Source of the DNA: Sulfuriferula sp.
GTDB taxonomy: Bacteria > Pseudomonadota > Gammaproteobacteria > Burkholderiales > Sulfuriferulaceae
Direction: 5' to 3'
Length of the DNA stretch: 64,000 nucleotides
NCBI GenBank assembly: GCA_013140765.1
Contig: JABFSE010000001.1
Coordinates: 62,001 to 126,000 of the forward strand
The translations under genes were made by a program, and so were the position numbers. Shown here piece by piece: positions 1 through 8,740 of the stretch; position 1 is the first letter of the stretch; the number at the start of each line of letters is the position of its first letter. The notes beneath the pieces were generated by a model. The model made no database searches. It saw only the letters and a list, made by a program, of their open reading frames with translations, and had not been told where the DNA came from.

Positions 1-893
1 TGCACGACACGCGTGCCGTTTTGGGCGGCAGTGCGGTAGCCGACAAAAAAGATTTACATAACGTCGGCCCTAGCTTCCAATACAAACTACGTGATGCTGA
101 TGGACAGGCCAAGGAATACAGCAATTACATGCTCCCGCTCTTTATCGACAAACGCTGGTATATGATGTCGGGGATGCGTGACGCGCCGAATCAACCTTTC
201 CAATATATACGCTTCCCACTCGACCCCGAACGCACGCTATCAGGCTTCATGCGCTTACGCGGCATCATGCTCGACCGCACCCGCCACCCAGAAATCGCCC
301 AACGCTTTGTTGCCTATGCAATTCCTGACGCACCTGCTGATGTTAAAGCCAAGCTCATCGACAGCACGATTAAAGTGTTAGATATTTTTGCACAAGGCGG
401 CTATAAATCGCTGTCTGCGTTTATAGAAGCTAAAATACCCGCCGCCGACCGTGACCAAGCGGCACAAACCTATCTAAAGATACTAGAGCTATCCACTTAC
501 CAAGCCTATATACTCACGCAGGCACAAGCTCAACAGCCTGTACCTAAGATGGATGATGAAACAGGCTGGTTTATCCGTGATAGCTTAAATAGCATCAGCG
601 ATATTTTCTTTTACGGCGCACCTGTTTATTTGCAACTTGCCAATTATGATGAAGTCCAAGCAACGGGATTACAATTAACCCGTTCGCCAGGCAAAAACAT
701 TGTGTTTGGCGGTTCTGCATTATTAGTGCTAGGCGTGTTCGCCATGTTCTATGTACGCGAACGCCGACTTTGGCTATTAGTTAAACAAAATAGCGTATTA
801 TTCGCCATGTCCAGCAATCGTAAAACGCTGGATTTTGAAAATGAATTTGCACAACATCAGCAAGACATTGCTGAACTTGTAAAAGGAACATAA
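1..893 (+). CDS. resB: cytochrome c biogenesis protein ResB (C-terminal part, cut by the left edge)
   Basis: ResB (Ccs1) works with CcsA in System II cytochrome c maturation, holding apocytochrome and delivering reduced haem at the outer face of the inner membrane. The frame is open to the window edge (first full codon at base 3), so the real start lies outside; the TTG at 21 is not a start. The visible part has the periplasmic NVGPSFQYKLRDA segment typical of the family and a C-terminal membrane segment near IVFGGSALLVLGVFAMFY, followed by a charged cytoplasmic tail. The stop codon abuts the ATG of ccsA with no gap, so the two genes are translationally coupled. The family assignment is firm; the missing N-terminus cannot be judged. 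Confidence 0.93.
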   Translation, partial: HDTRAVLGGSAVADKKDLHNVGPSFQYKLRDADGQAKEYSNYMLPLFIDKRWYMMSGMRDAPNQPFQYIRFPLDPERTLSGFMRLRGIMLDRTRHPEIAQRFVAYAIPDAPADVKAKLIDSTIKVLDIFAQGGYKSLSAFIEAKIPAADRDQAAQTYLKILELSTYQAYILTQAQAQQPVPKMDDETGWFIRDSLNSISDIFFYGAPVYLQLANYDEVQATGLQLTRSPGKNIVFGGSALLVLGVFAMFYVRERRLWLLVKQNSVLFAMSSNRKTLDFENEFAQHQQDIAELVKGT

Positions 894-2036
894 ATGCAAG
901 CCACACTCACCATGCCCAGAACACCACTGTTCAAACAATTAACCCCATTTGACTGGCTCTACGCCGTCGCACTCTGTGTCGGTGCAGGTTACGCTTTCAG
1001 CTTATATGGCAATAACATGGACAGCTACGAAAAAGGCTTTCTACTCGGTGCTGCCGTCGTATTTTCTGGACTAGGTTGGCTGTGGAAACCGATACGCACC
1101 CTGCTTATCGTCGTTGCTACCCTGAGTTTATTCGGCATCAACGATTATCACGCTGATTTAGCTCGCGCTAATCAAGCCTTCTTTTTGAAATACATACTTG
1201 CCAGTCAATCTGCCATTATGTGGATGAGCGTGCTATTCGTACTCGCCACCGTGACTTACTGGATTAGCCTAGCCGCCCGTTCCGACTTCACCGCCAAAGT
1301 CGCCAGCGCATTGACTTGGAGTGGGCTCACCATGGGCTTGGTGGGTTTACTAGTACGTTGGTACGAGTCTTACTTAATCAGCCCCGATGTAGGTCATATT
1401 CCTGTCTCTAACTTGTACGAAGTCTTTATTTTATTCTCTATCATTACCGCGTTACTGTACCTGCATTATGAAAACCGTTACCAAAACCGCCAAATGGGCG
1501 CATTTGTATTGCCTGTTATCAGCGCGGCAGTCGGCTTTTTATTGTGGTACACCTTTGACCGTCAAGCACAAAACATACAACCGCTCGTTCCCGCCTTACA
1601 ATCGTACTGGATGAAAATACATGTGCCTGCAAACTTTATCGGTTACGGTTCATTTTCCTTAGCCGCGATGATAGGCGTGGCTTATTTATTAGCATCTAAA
1701 GGCATATTAGCCAGCCGCTTACCTAAGCTGGAAATACTCGACGATGTCATGTACAAATCAATTGCCGTCGGCTTTGGTTTCTTCACCATCGCCACTATCT
1801 TAGGTGCGATGTGGGCGGCCGAGGCTTGGGGTGGCTACTGGTCGTGGGATCCCAAAGAAACATGGGCACTGATAGTATGGCTCAATTACGCGGCATGGTT
1901 ACACATACGCTTAGTGAAAGGCTTGCGCGGTCCGCTACTGGCTTGGTGGGCAGTGGTGGGTTTATTTGTTACTGTCTTTGCCTTCTTAGGCGTAAACATG
2001 TTCTTATCGGGCTTACATTCTTACGGCACACTATAA
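894..2036 (+). CDS. ccsA: cytochrome c biogenesis protein CcsA/CcsB, haem handling and ligation
   Basis: This is a 380-residue multi-pass inner-membrane protein of the haem-handling family. The signature WWD motif lies at residues 312-325 (WGGYWSWDPKETW), the segment that presents haem to apocytochrome c. Around it are several hydrophobic helices with conserved histidines, as in the family. It is the partner of ResB, whose stop codon it directly follows, and the two together form the System II cytochrome c synthase. A strong two-way terminator follows the stop. Length is normal for betaproteobacterial CcsB, the name often used for the same protein in this group. Confidence 0.96.
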   Translation: MQATLTMPRTPLFKQLTPFDWLYAVALCVGAGYAFSLYGNNMDSYEKGFLLGAAVVFSGLGWLWKPIRTLLIVVATLSLFGINDYHADLARANQAFFLKYILASQSAIMWMSVLFVLATVTYWISLAARSDFTAKVASALTWSGLTMGLVGLLVRWYESYLISPDVGHIPVSNLYEVFILFSIITALLYLHYENRYQNRQMGAFVLPVISAAVGFLLWYTFDRQAQNIQPLVPALQSYWMKIHVPANFIGYGSFSLAAMIGVAYLLASKGILASRLPKLEILDDVMYKSIAVGFGFFTIATILGAMWAAEAWGGYWSWDPKETWALIVWLNYAAWLHIRLVKGLRGPLLAWWAVVGLFVTVFAFLGVNMFLSGLHSYGTL

Positions 2037-2056
2037 ACCGCTATGCAACGCCCAAT

Positions 2057-2084
2057 AAAAAAGACCGCCTAGACGGTCTTTTTT
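2057..2084. terminator. bidirectional intrinsic terminator between ccsA and hemL
   Basis: An A-rich arm plus GACCG, a six-base loop (CCTAGA) and CGGTC plus a T run form a symmetric hairpin. It therefore has a U tract in both directions and can end both ccsA (plus strand) and the thiD-thiE-hemL transcript (minus strand). Confidence 0.9.
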
Positions 2085-2100
2085 ATTACTTACACTCAGC

Positions 2101-3381
2101 CTACCAAGCCGCAAACACAGCATCCGCCTTATCCAACGTTGCCGCTATTTCAACATCGCCATGCGCGGCTGACACGAATCCTGCTTCAAACGCCGACGGT
2201 GCAAAATACACCCCCGCATCCAACATGCCGTGGAAAAATCGATTAAATGCCGACACATCACATTCCATTACCTGAGCATAGTTCTCAGGCACTTGCGCAC
2301 GGAAATACACACCAAACATACCGCCGACATGTTGCGCCGAGAACGCCACGCCATGTTTAGCCGCCGCCGCGCTCAAGCCATGCAACAACTGCGCAGTACG
2401 TTCGCCTAATTGCTCATAAAAGCCAGGTGCTTGTATCAATGACAACGTCGCCAGTCCCGCCGCCACTGCCACAGGATTACCTGACAAAGTACCCGCCTGA
2501 TAAACGCCACCCAACGGGGCTAAATGCGCCATGATGTCACCGCGCCCGCCAAATGCACCTACAGGCATACCACCGCCGATAACTTTACCAAAAGTTGATA
2601 AATCAGGCGTAATGCCATACAGGGCTTGTGCACCGCCTAAGGCAACACGAAAGCCTGTCATTACTTCGTCAAAAATCAGCACCGCACCATATTGCGTACA
2701 GACCTCACGCATAGTTTGCAAAAAACCCATCTGCGGTGCGATTAAATTCATATTACCAACCACAGGCTCAACAATCACAGCGGCAATCTGATCGCCATAT
2801 TGCTTAAAGCAATCTATCAACTGCTGTGGCTCGTTATAATCCAACACCAGCGTATGCGCGGCTAACTCTGGCGGCACACCTGCTGAACTCGGTTGCCCAA
2901 AAGTCAACGCGCCCGAACCCGCTTTCACCAGTAATGAATCGCTGTGCCCGTGATAACAACCTTCAAATTTAATGATTTTTGACCGCCCCGTAAAACCACG
3001 CGCCAAGCGTATCGCGCTCATGGTGGCTTCTGTGCCTGAGCTGGTTAAACGCACCATATCCATGCTCGGTATCAGCTTGGTTAGCAAATCTGCCATTTCT
3101 ACTTCACGCGCAGTAGGCGCACCAAAGCTCAAACCTTGCGCCGCCGCCTCACATACCGCTTGTACCACAGCAGGATGAGTATGCCCAACTATCATCGGTC
3201 CCCATGAACCTACATAATCAATAAATTCACGCCCATCGGCATCCCACACTCGCGCACCCGCAGCACGCTCAAAAAAACACGGCGTACCGCCCACAGAGCG
3301 AAACGCCCGCACAGGAGAATTTACGCCGCCAGGTATGTGGCGTTGCGCCCGTTCAAACAGTTCTTGATTATTTGTCATCAT
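2101..3381 (-). CDS. hemL: glutamate-1-semialdehyde 2,1-aminomutase
   Basis: HemL converts glutamate-1-semialdehyde to 5-aminolevulinate, the last step of the C5 route to haem. It is a class III PLP aminotransferase-fold enzyme of 426 residues. The PLP lysine is K266 in [12 protein letters not shown], and the upstream [11 protein letters not shown] carries the aspartate that contacts the pyridine nitrogen. Two adjacent ATGs exist (3381 and 3378) and the second gives the more usual N-terminus MTNNQELF. The gene begins two bases after the thiE stop, so it is the last gene of thiD-thiE-hemL. Clustering of hemL with thiamin genes is also seen in pseudomonads. Confidence 0.97.
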   Translation of the reverse strand: MMTNNQELFERAQRHIPGGVNSPVRAFRSVGGTPCFFERAAGARVWDADGREFIDYVGSWGPMIVGHTHPAVVQAVCEAAAQGLSFGAPTAREVEMADLLTKLIPSMDMVRLTSSGTEATMSAIRLARGFTGRSKIIKFEGCYHGHSDSLLVKAGSGALTFGQPSSAGVPPELAAHTLVLDYNEPQQLIDCFKQYGDQIAAVIVEPVVGNMNLIAPQMGFLQTMREVCTQYGAVLIFDEVMTGFRVALGGAQALYGITPDLSTFGKVIGGGMPVGAFGGRGDIMAHLAPLGGVYQAGTLSGNPVAVAAGLATLSLIQAPGFYEQLGERTAQLLHGLSAAAAKHGVAFSAQHVGGMFGVYFRAQVPENYAQVMECDVSAFNRFFHGMLDAGVYFAPSAFEAGFVSAAHGDVEIAATLDKADAVFAAW

Positions 3382-3382
3382 A

Positions 3383-4009
3383 CTAATCTTCAGTTTCGTC
3401 TATAAATAAATCGGCAAATTGCCGCGCCGTTGCCGTCACGTCAACATTATCAAATAAGGCACTAATCACCGCAATGGCATCTGCACCTGCGTCGATTAAG
3501 CCACTCGCATTCGTTAAAGTAATACCCCCTATCGCCACAATAGGAACATGTATATCGCGCACAGCTAAACGCAATAAGCCCAAATCTGCCCGCACCGCAT
3601 CAGGCTTGGTCTGCGATGGGAAAAAGCTGCCAAAAGCCACATAATCAGCACCTGCTGCTTGTGCGCTGAGTGCCAAATCTAATGATTGGTAGCACGACAC
3701 GCCAATAATTTTATCTGCACCCAAAATAATCCTAGCCTCACGAACCGCGCCATCATCGCGCCCTATATGCACACCGTCCGCACCGACTAAATCAGCCAAA
3801 CGTAGGCTGTCATTGATAATCAAGGGCACATTAAACGAATGGCATACGCGCAACAATTCACTTGCTTGCTCATGCTGACGCGCAACATCACCGCTTTTGT
3901 CGCGGTATTGCACCACCGCCGCGCCACCACGCAACGCATCGGTCACCGTTGACAATAACGCCGCCGTATTATCCGTTGCTTGCGTAATCGCATACAAACC
4001 AGTAATCAC
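3383..4009 (-). CDS. thiE: thiamine-phosphate synthase
   Basis: ThiE joins HMP pyrophosphate to the thiazole phosphate to give thiamin phosphate. It is a 208-residue TIM-barrel protein. Visible family elements are [10 protein letters not shown] (pyrophosphate binding), [24 protein letters not shown], and the C-terminal [12 protein letters not shown] phosphate-binding loop. The start overlaps the thiD stop by four bases (ATGA), indicating translational coupling in thiD-thiE-hemL. No TPP riboswitch is visible before this operon, unlike thiC in the same window. Confidence 0.96.
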   Translation of the reverse strand: MITGLYAITQATDNTAALLSTVTDALRGGAAVVQYRDKSGDVARQHEQASELLRVCHSFNVPLIINDSLRLADLVGADGVHIGRDDGAVREARIILGADKIIGVSCYQSLDLALSAQAAGADYVAFGSFFPSQTKPDAVRADLGLLRLAVRDIHVPIVAIGGITLTNASGLIDAGADAIAVISALFDNVDVTATARQFADLFIDETED

Positions 4010-4827
4010 GATTTATCCCCATCCCGCGCCCAGAATAAGCGATCAGGGATATATTGCCCCATACCAGGTCTAAAACCCGCACGCAGAGATTCGTAAGTAA
4101 ATGCTTGCGCCTCACGCACCGCCTCGGCTATCGGCATATTGTGCGCCAAGGTCGCGGCTATCGCCGAGGCCAGCGTACAACCCGAACCATGATAACTGCC
4201 CGCCAAACGCGCCCACGCATCAGCACACAACACCCCAGTTGTATCATATAGCGTATTGATAACCTCGCTCGTACCTTCATGCGTACCCGTAATCAACACA
4301 TATTCACAACCCGTTGCCAACAACAGCCGCGCACAAACATCCAGCGTATCCTCCTCGCCATCCAGCTCATCCTCAACCAACCGACGCGCTTCCACGCTAT
4401 TAGGCGTAATAATCGTGGTTTGCGGTATCAACATATCCATCATCGCCGCCCGCATGTCATCGGTAGAAAGCGCATCCCCACGCCCTGAGGTCAATACAGG
4501 GTCTAATATCAGCGGCACATCAGGATAATCAGCCACAATTGCCGCCACCGCCGCTATCGCTTCCAGGCTACCCAACATGCCTACTTTGAAAGCGGCGACA
4601 GGCATATCCTCCAATACGCAACGCGCCTGATCCACTATCCAATCGGTATCCAAAGGAAAATAATCCTCTACGCCTACCGTATCCTGCACAGTCACCGCTG
4701 TTAAGACAGACAAAGCATGACAGCCCATACTTGTTAAAGTCAGAATATCTGCCTGCATACCCGCGCCACCCGTAGGGTCAGAGGCGGCAAATGTAAGCAC
4801 AACAGGAAGAGAAGTATTTTTCGTCAT
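4006..4827 (-). CDS. thiD: hydroxymethylpyrimidine / phosphomethylpyrimidine kinase
   Basis: ThiD phosphorylates HMP twice to HMP pyrophosphate, the pyrimidine substrate of ThiE. It is a ribokinase-fold enzyme: the N-terminal VVLTFAASDPTGGAGMQAD is the substrate loop, and the C-terminal GSYHGSGCTLASAIAA holds the anion hole and catalytic cysteine region. The longest frame begins at a TTG at 4845, but the ATG at 4827 gives the usual N-terminus and is preferred (273 residues). It is the first gene of the thiD-thiE-hemL unit and is divergent from the rubredoxin gene, with a 68-base gap that must hold both promoters. Confidence 0.95.
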   Translation of the reverse strand: MTKNTSLPVVLTFAASDPTGGAGMQADILTLTSMGCHALSVLTAVTVQDTVGVEDYFPLDTDWIVDQARCVLEDMPVAAFKVGMLGSLEAIAAVAAIVADYPDVPLILDPVLTSGRGDALSTDDMRAAMMDMLIPQTTIITPNSVEARRLVEDELDGEEDTLDVCARLLLATGCEYVLITGTHEGTSEVINTLYDTTGVLCADAWARLAGSYHGSGCTLASAIAATLAHNMPIAEAVREAQAFTYESLRAGFRPGMGQYIPDRLFWARDGDKS

Positions 4828-4895
4828 AAAAAACCACGCCAACAATAAGTATAACTAGATTAGAATACCTATTTTAACTGAAAAGCGACGAGATA

Positions 4896-5072
4896 ATGGC
4901 ATCAGCTTACAATTCCTATATGTGCGTAGTATGTGGCTATATTTATGATGAAGCACAGGGTTGTCCCAATGACGGTATTGAACCTGGTACACGCTGGGAA
5001 GATGTACCTATCAACTGGACCTGCCCAGAATGCGGCGCACGCAAAGATGATTTTGAGATGGTCAGTATTTAA
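4896..5072 (+). CDS. rubA: rubredoxin (58 residues)
   Basis: This is a small electron carrier with one iron bound by four cysteines. Translation from the ATG at 4896 gives 58 residues with the two knuckles MCVVCGY and [11 protein letters not shown], the aromatic residues W and Y expected around the iron site, and the family length of about 54-58. It lies between thiD (divergent) and the pil-chp genes on the same strand. Its electron-transfer partner is not visible here. A rubredoxin near hemL/thiE/thiD and pilG is a recurring arrangement in proteobacteria. Identification is secure despite the small size. Confidence 0.95.
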   Translation: MASAYNSYMCVVCGYIYDEAQGCPNDGIEPGTRWEDVPINWTCPECGARKDDFEMVSI

Positions 5073-5169
5073 GTTTTCATTTATTACTTGCCAGAACATA
5101 CAAATAAGATTAACAATATATCCTACAGACTTTCAATCCACTCGCACCTAAAATAAAAACGGAGACATC

Positions 5170-5571
5170 GTGGCAGAACTCAACGATTTGAACGGCATTA
5201 AAGTCATGGTAATAGACGACAGCAATACCATACGTCGTAGCGCGGAAATTTTCCTCAAGCAAGCAGGGTGCGAAATCATCTTGGCAGAAGACGGCTTTGA
5301 CGCGCTCGCAAAAATCACTGACCGCCAGCCTGACATTATTTTTGTTGATGTCATGATGCCCCGCTTGGACGGCTACCAAACTTGCTCACTCATCAAAAAA
5401 AATAGCCGTTTCAAATCCACACCCGTCATCATGCTTTCTAGCAAAGATGGTTTATTCGATAAAGCACGCGGTCGCATCGTCGGCTCTAACGAATATCTTA
5501 CCAAGCCCTTTACCAAAGACAGTCTGCTCTCAACAGTACAACGCTATACCAATAATGAATCAGCCGCTTAA
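5170..5571 (+). CDS. pilG: twitching motility response regulator PilG
   Basis: PilG is a single-domain receiver (133 residues) acting downstream of the Pil-Chp kinase to drive type IV pilus extension and polar signalling. The acidic pocket DD is at residues 16-17, the phospho-acceptor is D60 in IIFVDVMMPRLDG, and the conserved lysine is K112 in YLTKPF. The start is GTG at 5170, preceded by CGGAGAC at ribosome-binding distance. It is first in pilG-pilH-pilI-pilJ-chpA, separated from pilH by 26 bases. Confidence 0.95.
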   Translation: MAELNDLNGIKVMVIDDSNTIRRSAEIFLKQAGCEIILAEDGFDALAKITDRQPDIIFVDVMMPRLDGYQTCSLIKKNSRFKSTPVIMLSSKDGLFDKARGRIVGSNEYLTKPFTKDSLLSTVQRYTNNESAA

Positions 5572-5597
5572 TTTTAACTAACACCACTAGGAATATC

Positions 5598-5960
5598 ATG
5601 GCTATCCACAAAGTCCTTATTGTTGACGACTCACCAACAGAACGTTTTTTCCTCGCTGATTTACTCGGTAAACAAGGCTACCAAATCAACCTTGCTGAAA
5701 ACGGTGAAGAAGCCCTAGAAAAAGTGAAACAAATCATGCCCGATTTAATTTTGATGGATGTCGTCATGCCAGGCATGAATGGCTTTCAAACTACACGCGC
5801 CATGTCGCGTGACGACGATATTAAACATATCCCCATCATTTTATGCACGACTAAAGACCAAGAAACCGACAAAATATGGGGCTTACGTCAAGGTGCGATT
5901 GAGTATATGGTCAAACCTATTGACGGCAATGTATTATTACAAAAAATTCGCGCACTCTAA
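5598..5960 (+). CDS. pilH: twitching motility response regulator PilH
   Basis: PilH is the second single-domain CheY-like receiver of the Pil-Chp system (120 residues), generally linked to pilus retraction or to drawing phosphate away from the kinase. The acidic residues D10/D11, the acceptor D54 (LILMDVVMPGMNG) and the lysine in YMVKPIDG are all present. It lies between pilG and pilI on the same strand with short spacers. The order after pilG and the sequence type support pilH rather than another cheY. Confidence 0.94.
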   Translation: MAIHKVLIVDDSPTERFFLADLLGKQGYQINLAENGEEALEKVKQIMPDLILMDVVMPGMNGFQTTRAMSRDDDIKHIPIILCTTKDQETDKIWGLRQGAIEYMVKPIDGNVLLQKIRAL

Positions 5961-5980
5961 AATTATAAAAAGATACCACC

Positions 5981-6490
5981 ATGTCTATACGCGTCAGCCT
6001 AAAGCAATTTCAACAAGACCTCAGTGATAGACTGCAGCTCGCGACCAGCCAGTCTAGTGCCAACAGCCGCTTGGCAGTACGCATTGCTGAACAAAACTGG
6101 CTAGTCAGTCTCGCAGACATCAGCGAAGTAATCACGCCGTCCAGCTTTGCCCCCGTACCCTTAACGCAAATTTGGTTTTTAGGGGTCACCAACATCCGAG
6201 GCAAGCTCTATAGCGTAGTTGATTTGGCGCGTTTTTCTGGTCTGAGTACAGCACAGCGCAATATTGAAAACCGCCTGTTAATTATTCACCCCCAATTCGC
6301 CTCTAACAGTGCGTTATTAGTTGACCAAGCCTTGGGTTTACGCAACATAGACAATATGCGAGCAGATGGCAACATGACTACCACCACATGGAGCTCACAA
6401 ACTTACTATGATGAAAATGGCACAATGTGGCATCATCTGGATATCGCTGCACTCGTCGTTAGCAACGAGTTCCTCACCGTCAGCGCATAA
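5981..6490 (+). CDS. pilI: CheW-like adaptor PilI
   Basis: PilI is a CheW-domain coupling protein (169 residues) that bridges the PilJ receptor and the ChpA kinase. The CheW fold is visible as WLVSLADISEVITPSSFAPVPLT followed by FLGVTNIRGKLYSVVDLARF, the hydrophobic core typical of this family. It lies 20 bases after pilH and 47 bases before pilJ, an order found in other Pil-Chp clusters. Confidence 0.93.
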   Translation: MSIRVSLKQFQQDLSDRLQLATSQSSANSRLAVRIAEQNWLVSLADISEVITPSSFAPVPLTQIWFLGVTNIRGKLYSVVDLARFSGLSTAQRNIENRLLIIHPQFASNSALLVDQALGLRNIDNMRADGNMTTTTWSSQTYYDENGTMWHHLDIAALVVSNEFLTVSA

Positions 6491-6537
6491 ATAACAATAT
6501 CATTAAACTCTATAATTACTAGTAACGGAGAAACAAC

Positions 6538-8667
6538 ATGGCTTTCAAACTTCCAAGTTTCAACCCTAAAAACGAACCCAAGAAATCTGGAAGATCGGCA
6601 CTTAATGCCGAGAACACAACGTTGATTATGAGCGGACTAAAAAAAATGTCCGACTCCTCGGCATTCGACACCCCGTTAATAGGCCATTTGCCAGTAGAAA
6701 AACAATACATCCTCACCATGGTGGGCGGTTTAGGTTTCTTGGTATTAACAGGTATATTGCTGACTTACAGCGGCATACAATCTGGCAACAAAACAGAATA
6801 CATCACCAAAGCAACTGAAATGCAAATGTTGTCACAACGTATTGCAAAAGGTGCTCAACAAGCCGTAGCAGGCAACTCAGCCGCGTTTGCGCAACTAAAA
6901 GCCAGTGAAAAACAATTCATAGATAACTACACAGCCATTTCTAAAGGCAGTCTTACACTACCTGCATCACCTAAATCTACACAACCTATGGTAGTTGATC
7001 TGAAAAAAGATTGGACACCAGTAGAAACTCAAATTAACCAGATTATCAGCCACGAGAAGACCTTAGTTGACTTACGCCTAAACGTTGACAGCATCAACAA
7101 AAGTACCAATGACTTGCTTGAAATATCAGAACAGTTAGTTGGGCGGATGACGGATGCAAACTTAGGTCAGCGCGAAACCACCGTCGCCAGCAATATGGTC
7201 ATGCTCACACAACGTATGGCTAAAAATGCTAACGCATTAACTTCTTCCGACACCATAGAACAAGACGTTGCATTTCAGTTGGGCAAAGACACCACCTCTT
7301 TCCAAGAGTCGTTACGTGCTTTGCGTGATGGTAGCGAACGCTTGCACATTAACGCCATCGGCGATGCTGATGCACACAACAAGTTGGTTGAGCTAAGTGC
7401 TTCATTCAAGCCATTTGAAGCCTCTGTTACCAACATCCTGAGCAATATGCAGCCGTTGGTTGAAACTAAACAGGCCAGTGTTGCTATTTTCGATTCCAGC
7501 GATGAGATTCTGAAAGACACCAAAAAATTAGCTGCAGCATATGAAAAGCTAGGCACAACAGGCAATACATTTGCCGTTATTTCAGCTTTGCTTGCCTTGG
7601 CCAGCTTAGTCTTATTTGGTATTGTCAACGTCAATGAATCCAAACGTCGCGTTACCCAAAGCGAGGCGGAAAACAAACGTAACCAAGAGGCTATTTTACG
7701 CTTACTAAACGAACTAGGTGATTTGGCGGATGGCGATTTGACCACCAACGCAACGGTAACAGAAGACATTACAGGCGCGATTGCCGACTCTATCAACTTC
7801 ACTATCGACGAGTTGCGCGGCCTGGTATCAGGGATTAACCGTGCGACAGAAAAAGTAACCACCACCACCTTACAAGCGCAAAATATCTCAGAAGAGCTAC
7901 TTGCCGCCGCACAACGCCAAGCACAAGAAATTGAAGAAACCTCTGCCGCTATTTTAGGTATTTCACAATCCATTAACGATGTATCTGCCAGCGCGACGCA
8001 ATCAGCACAAGTGGCGACACAATCACTAGAAGCCGCCGAAAAAGGCACTAAAGCGGTAGAAAACTCGATTACAGGTATGAATAGTATTCGTGAAAACATT
8101 CAAGAAACTTCCAAGCGTATTAAACGTCTGGGTGAATCATCACAGGAAATTAGTGAAATTGTTGAATTGATTTCTGACATTACCGAACAAACCAACGTAC
8201 TGGCATTGAACGCGGCGATACAAGCGGCGGCGGCGGGTGAAGCAGGACGAGGCTTCTCGGTGGTTGCAGAAGAGGTGCAACGACTCGCTGAACGCTCAGG
8301 TCAAGCAACCAAACAGATTGCCGCGATTGTAAAAACCATTCAATCAGATACGCAAGATGCTGTTGCCGCGATGGAAACCAGTACACAGGGGGTAGTAGAA
8401 GGCGCAAAACTATCCGATGCGGCGGGTCAAGCACTGAATGAGATTGGGCAGGTTTCACGTAATCTGGCAGGTCTGATTGAAAACATCTCAGCCGCGACTG
8501 ACAATCAAGCGATTGCCGCAACTAAAGTTGCAAAAGCCATGCAAGATATTCAGCAGATTACTGAGCAAACCACAGCGGGTACGCAACAAACAGCTTCTTC
8601 TATCGGCGAACTAACAGCACTCGCAACCGATTTGAAGAAGTCTATTTCTGGTTTCAAACTCGCATGA
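6538..8667 (+). CDS. pilJ: Pil-Chp methyl-accepting chemotaxis protein PilJ
   Basis: PilJ is the transmembrane receptor of the twitching chemosensory system (709 residues). A cytoplasmic N-terminal tail of about 55 residues precedes TM1 (about 57-79). The periplasmic sensor follows and contains two similar PilJ-type helical units, each with a MLxQRxAKxA motif ([11 protein letters not shown] and [11 protein letters not shown]). TM2 is near 345-366, then a HAMP region and the signalling hairpin, whose tip is around residues 540-580 ([20 protein letters not shown]). A good ribosome-binding site (GGAG) precedes the ATG. It sits between pilI and chpA. The ligand is not evident; PilJ in other bacteria senses pilin or surface contact. 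Confidence 0.95.
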   Translation: MAFKLPSFNPKNEPKKSGRSALNAENTTLIMSGLKKMSDSSAFDTPLIGHLPVEKQYILTMVGGLGFLVLTGILLTYSGIQSGNKTEYITKATEMQMLSQRIAKGAQQAVAGNSAAFAQLKASEKQFIDNYTAISKGSLTLPASPKSTQPMVVDLKKDWTPVETQINQIISHEKTLVDLRLNVDSINKSTNDLLEISEQLVGRMTDANLGQRETTVASNMVMLTQRMAKNANALTSSDTIEQDVAFQLGKDTTSFQESLRALRDGSERLHINAIGDADAHNKLVELSASFKPFEASVTNILSNMQPLVETKQASVAIFDSSDEILKDTKKLAAAYEKLGTTGNTFAVISALLALASLVLFGIVNVNESKRRVTQSEAENKRNQEAILRLLNELGDLADGDLTTNATVTEDITGAIADSINFTIDELRGLVSGINRATEKVTTTTLQAQNISEELLAAAQRQAQEIEETSAAILGISQSINDVSASATQSAQVATQSLEAAEKGTKAVENSITGMNSIRENIQETSKRIKRLGESSQEISEIVELISDITEQTNVLALNAAIQAAAAGEAGRGFSVVAEEVQRLAERSGQATKQIAAIVKTIQSDTQDAVAAMETSTQGVVEGAKLSDAAGQALNEIGQVSRNLAGLIENISAATDNQAIAATKVAKAMQDIQQITEQTTAGTQQTASSIGELTALATDLKKSISGFKLA

Positions 8668-8674
8668 TATGTAT

Positions 8675-8700
8675 CTGAGGGGGAAACGCACGCCCCTCAG
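8675..8700 (+). other. perfect 8-bp hairpin in the pilJ-chpA spacer
   Basis: CTGAGGGG (8675-8682) and CCCCTCAG (8693-8700) form a perfect stem with a ten-base loop, just after the pilJ stop. There is no T run after it, so it is not a classical terminator. It may protect the upstream mRNA end or set different levels of pilJ and chpA. Confidence 0.6.
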
Positions 8701-8740
8701 CAATAAACAAACAAAATAGCAGAATAAACTGGGATAAATC

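Noticed and set aside
7275-8099. 274-residue open frame antisense to pilJ
   Set aside because: It is a mirror of the repetitive MCP coding sequence, with no ribosome-binding site and no recognisable domain; pilJ explains the region.
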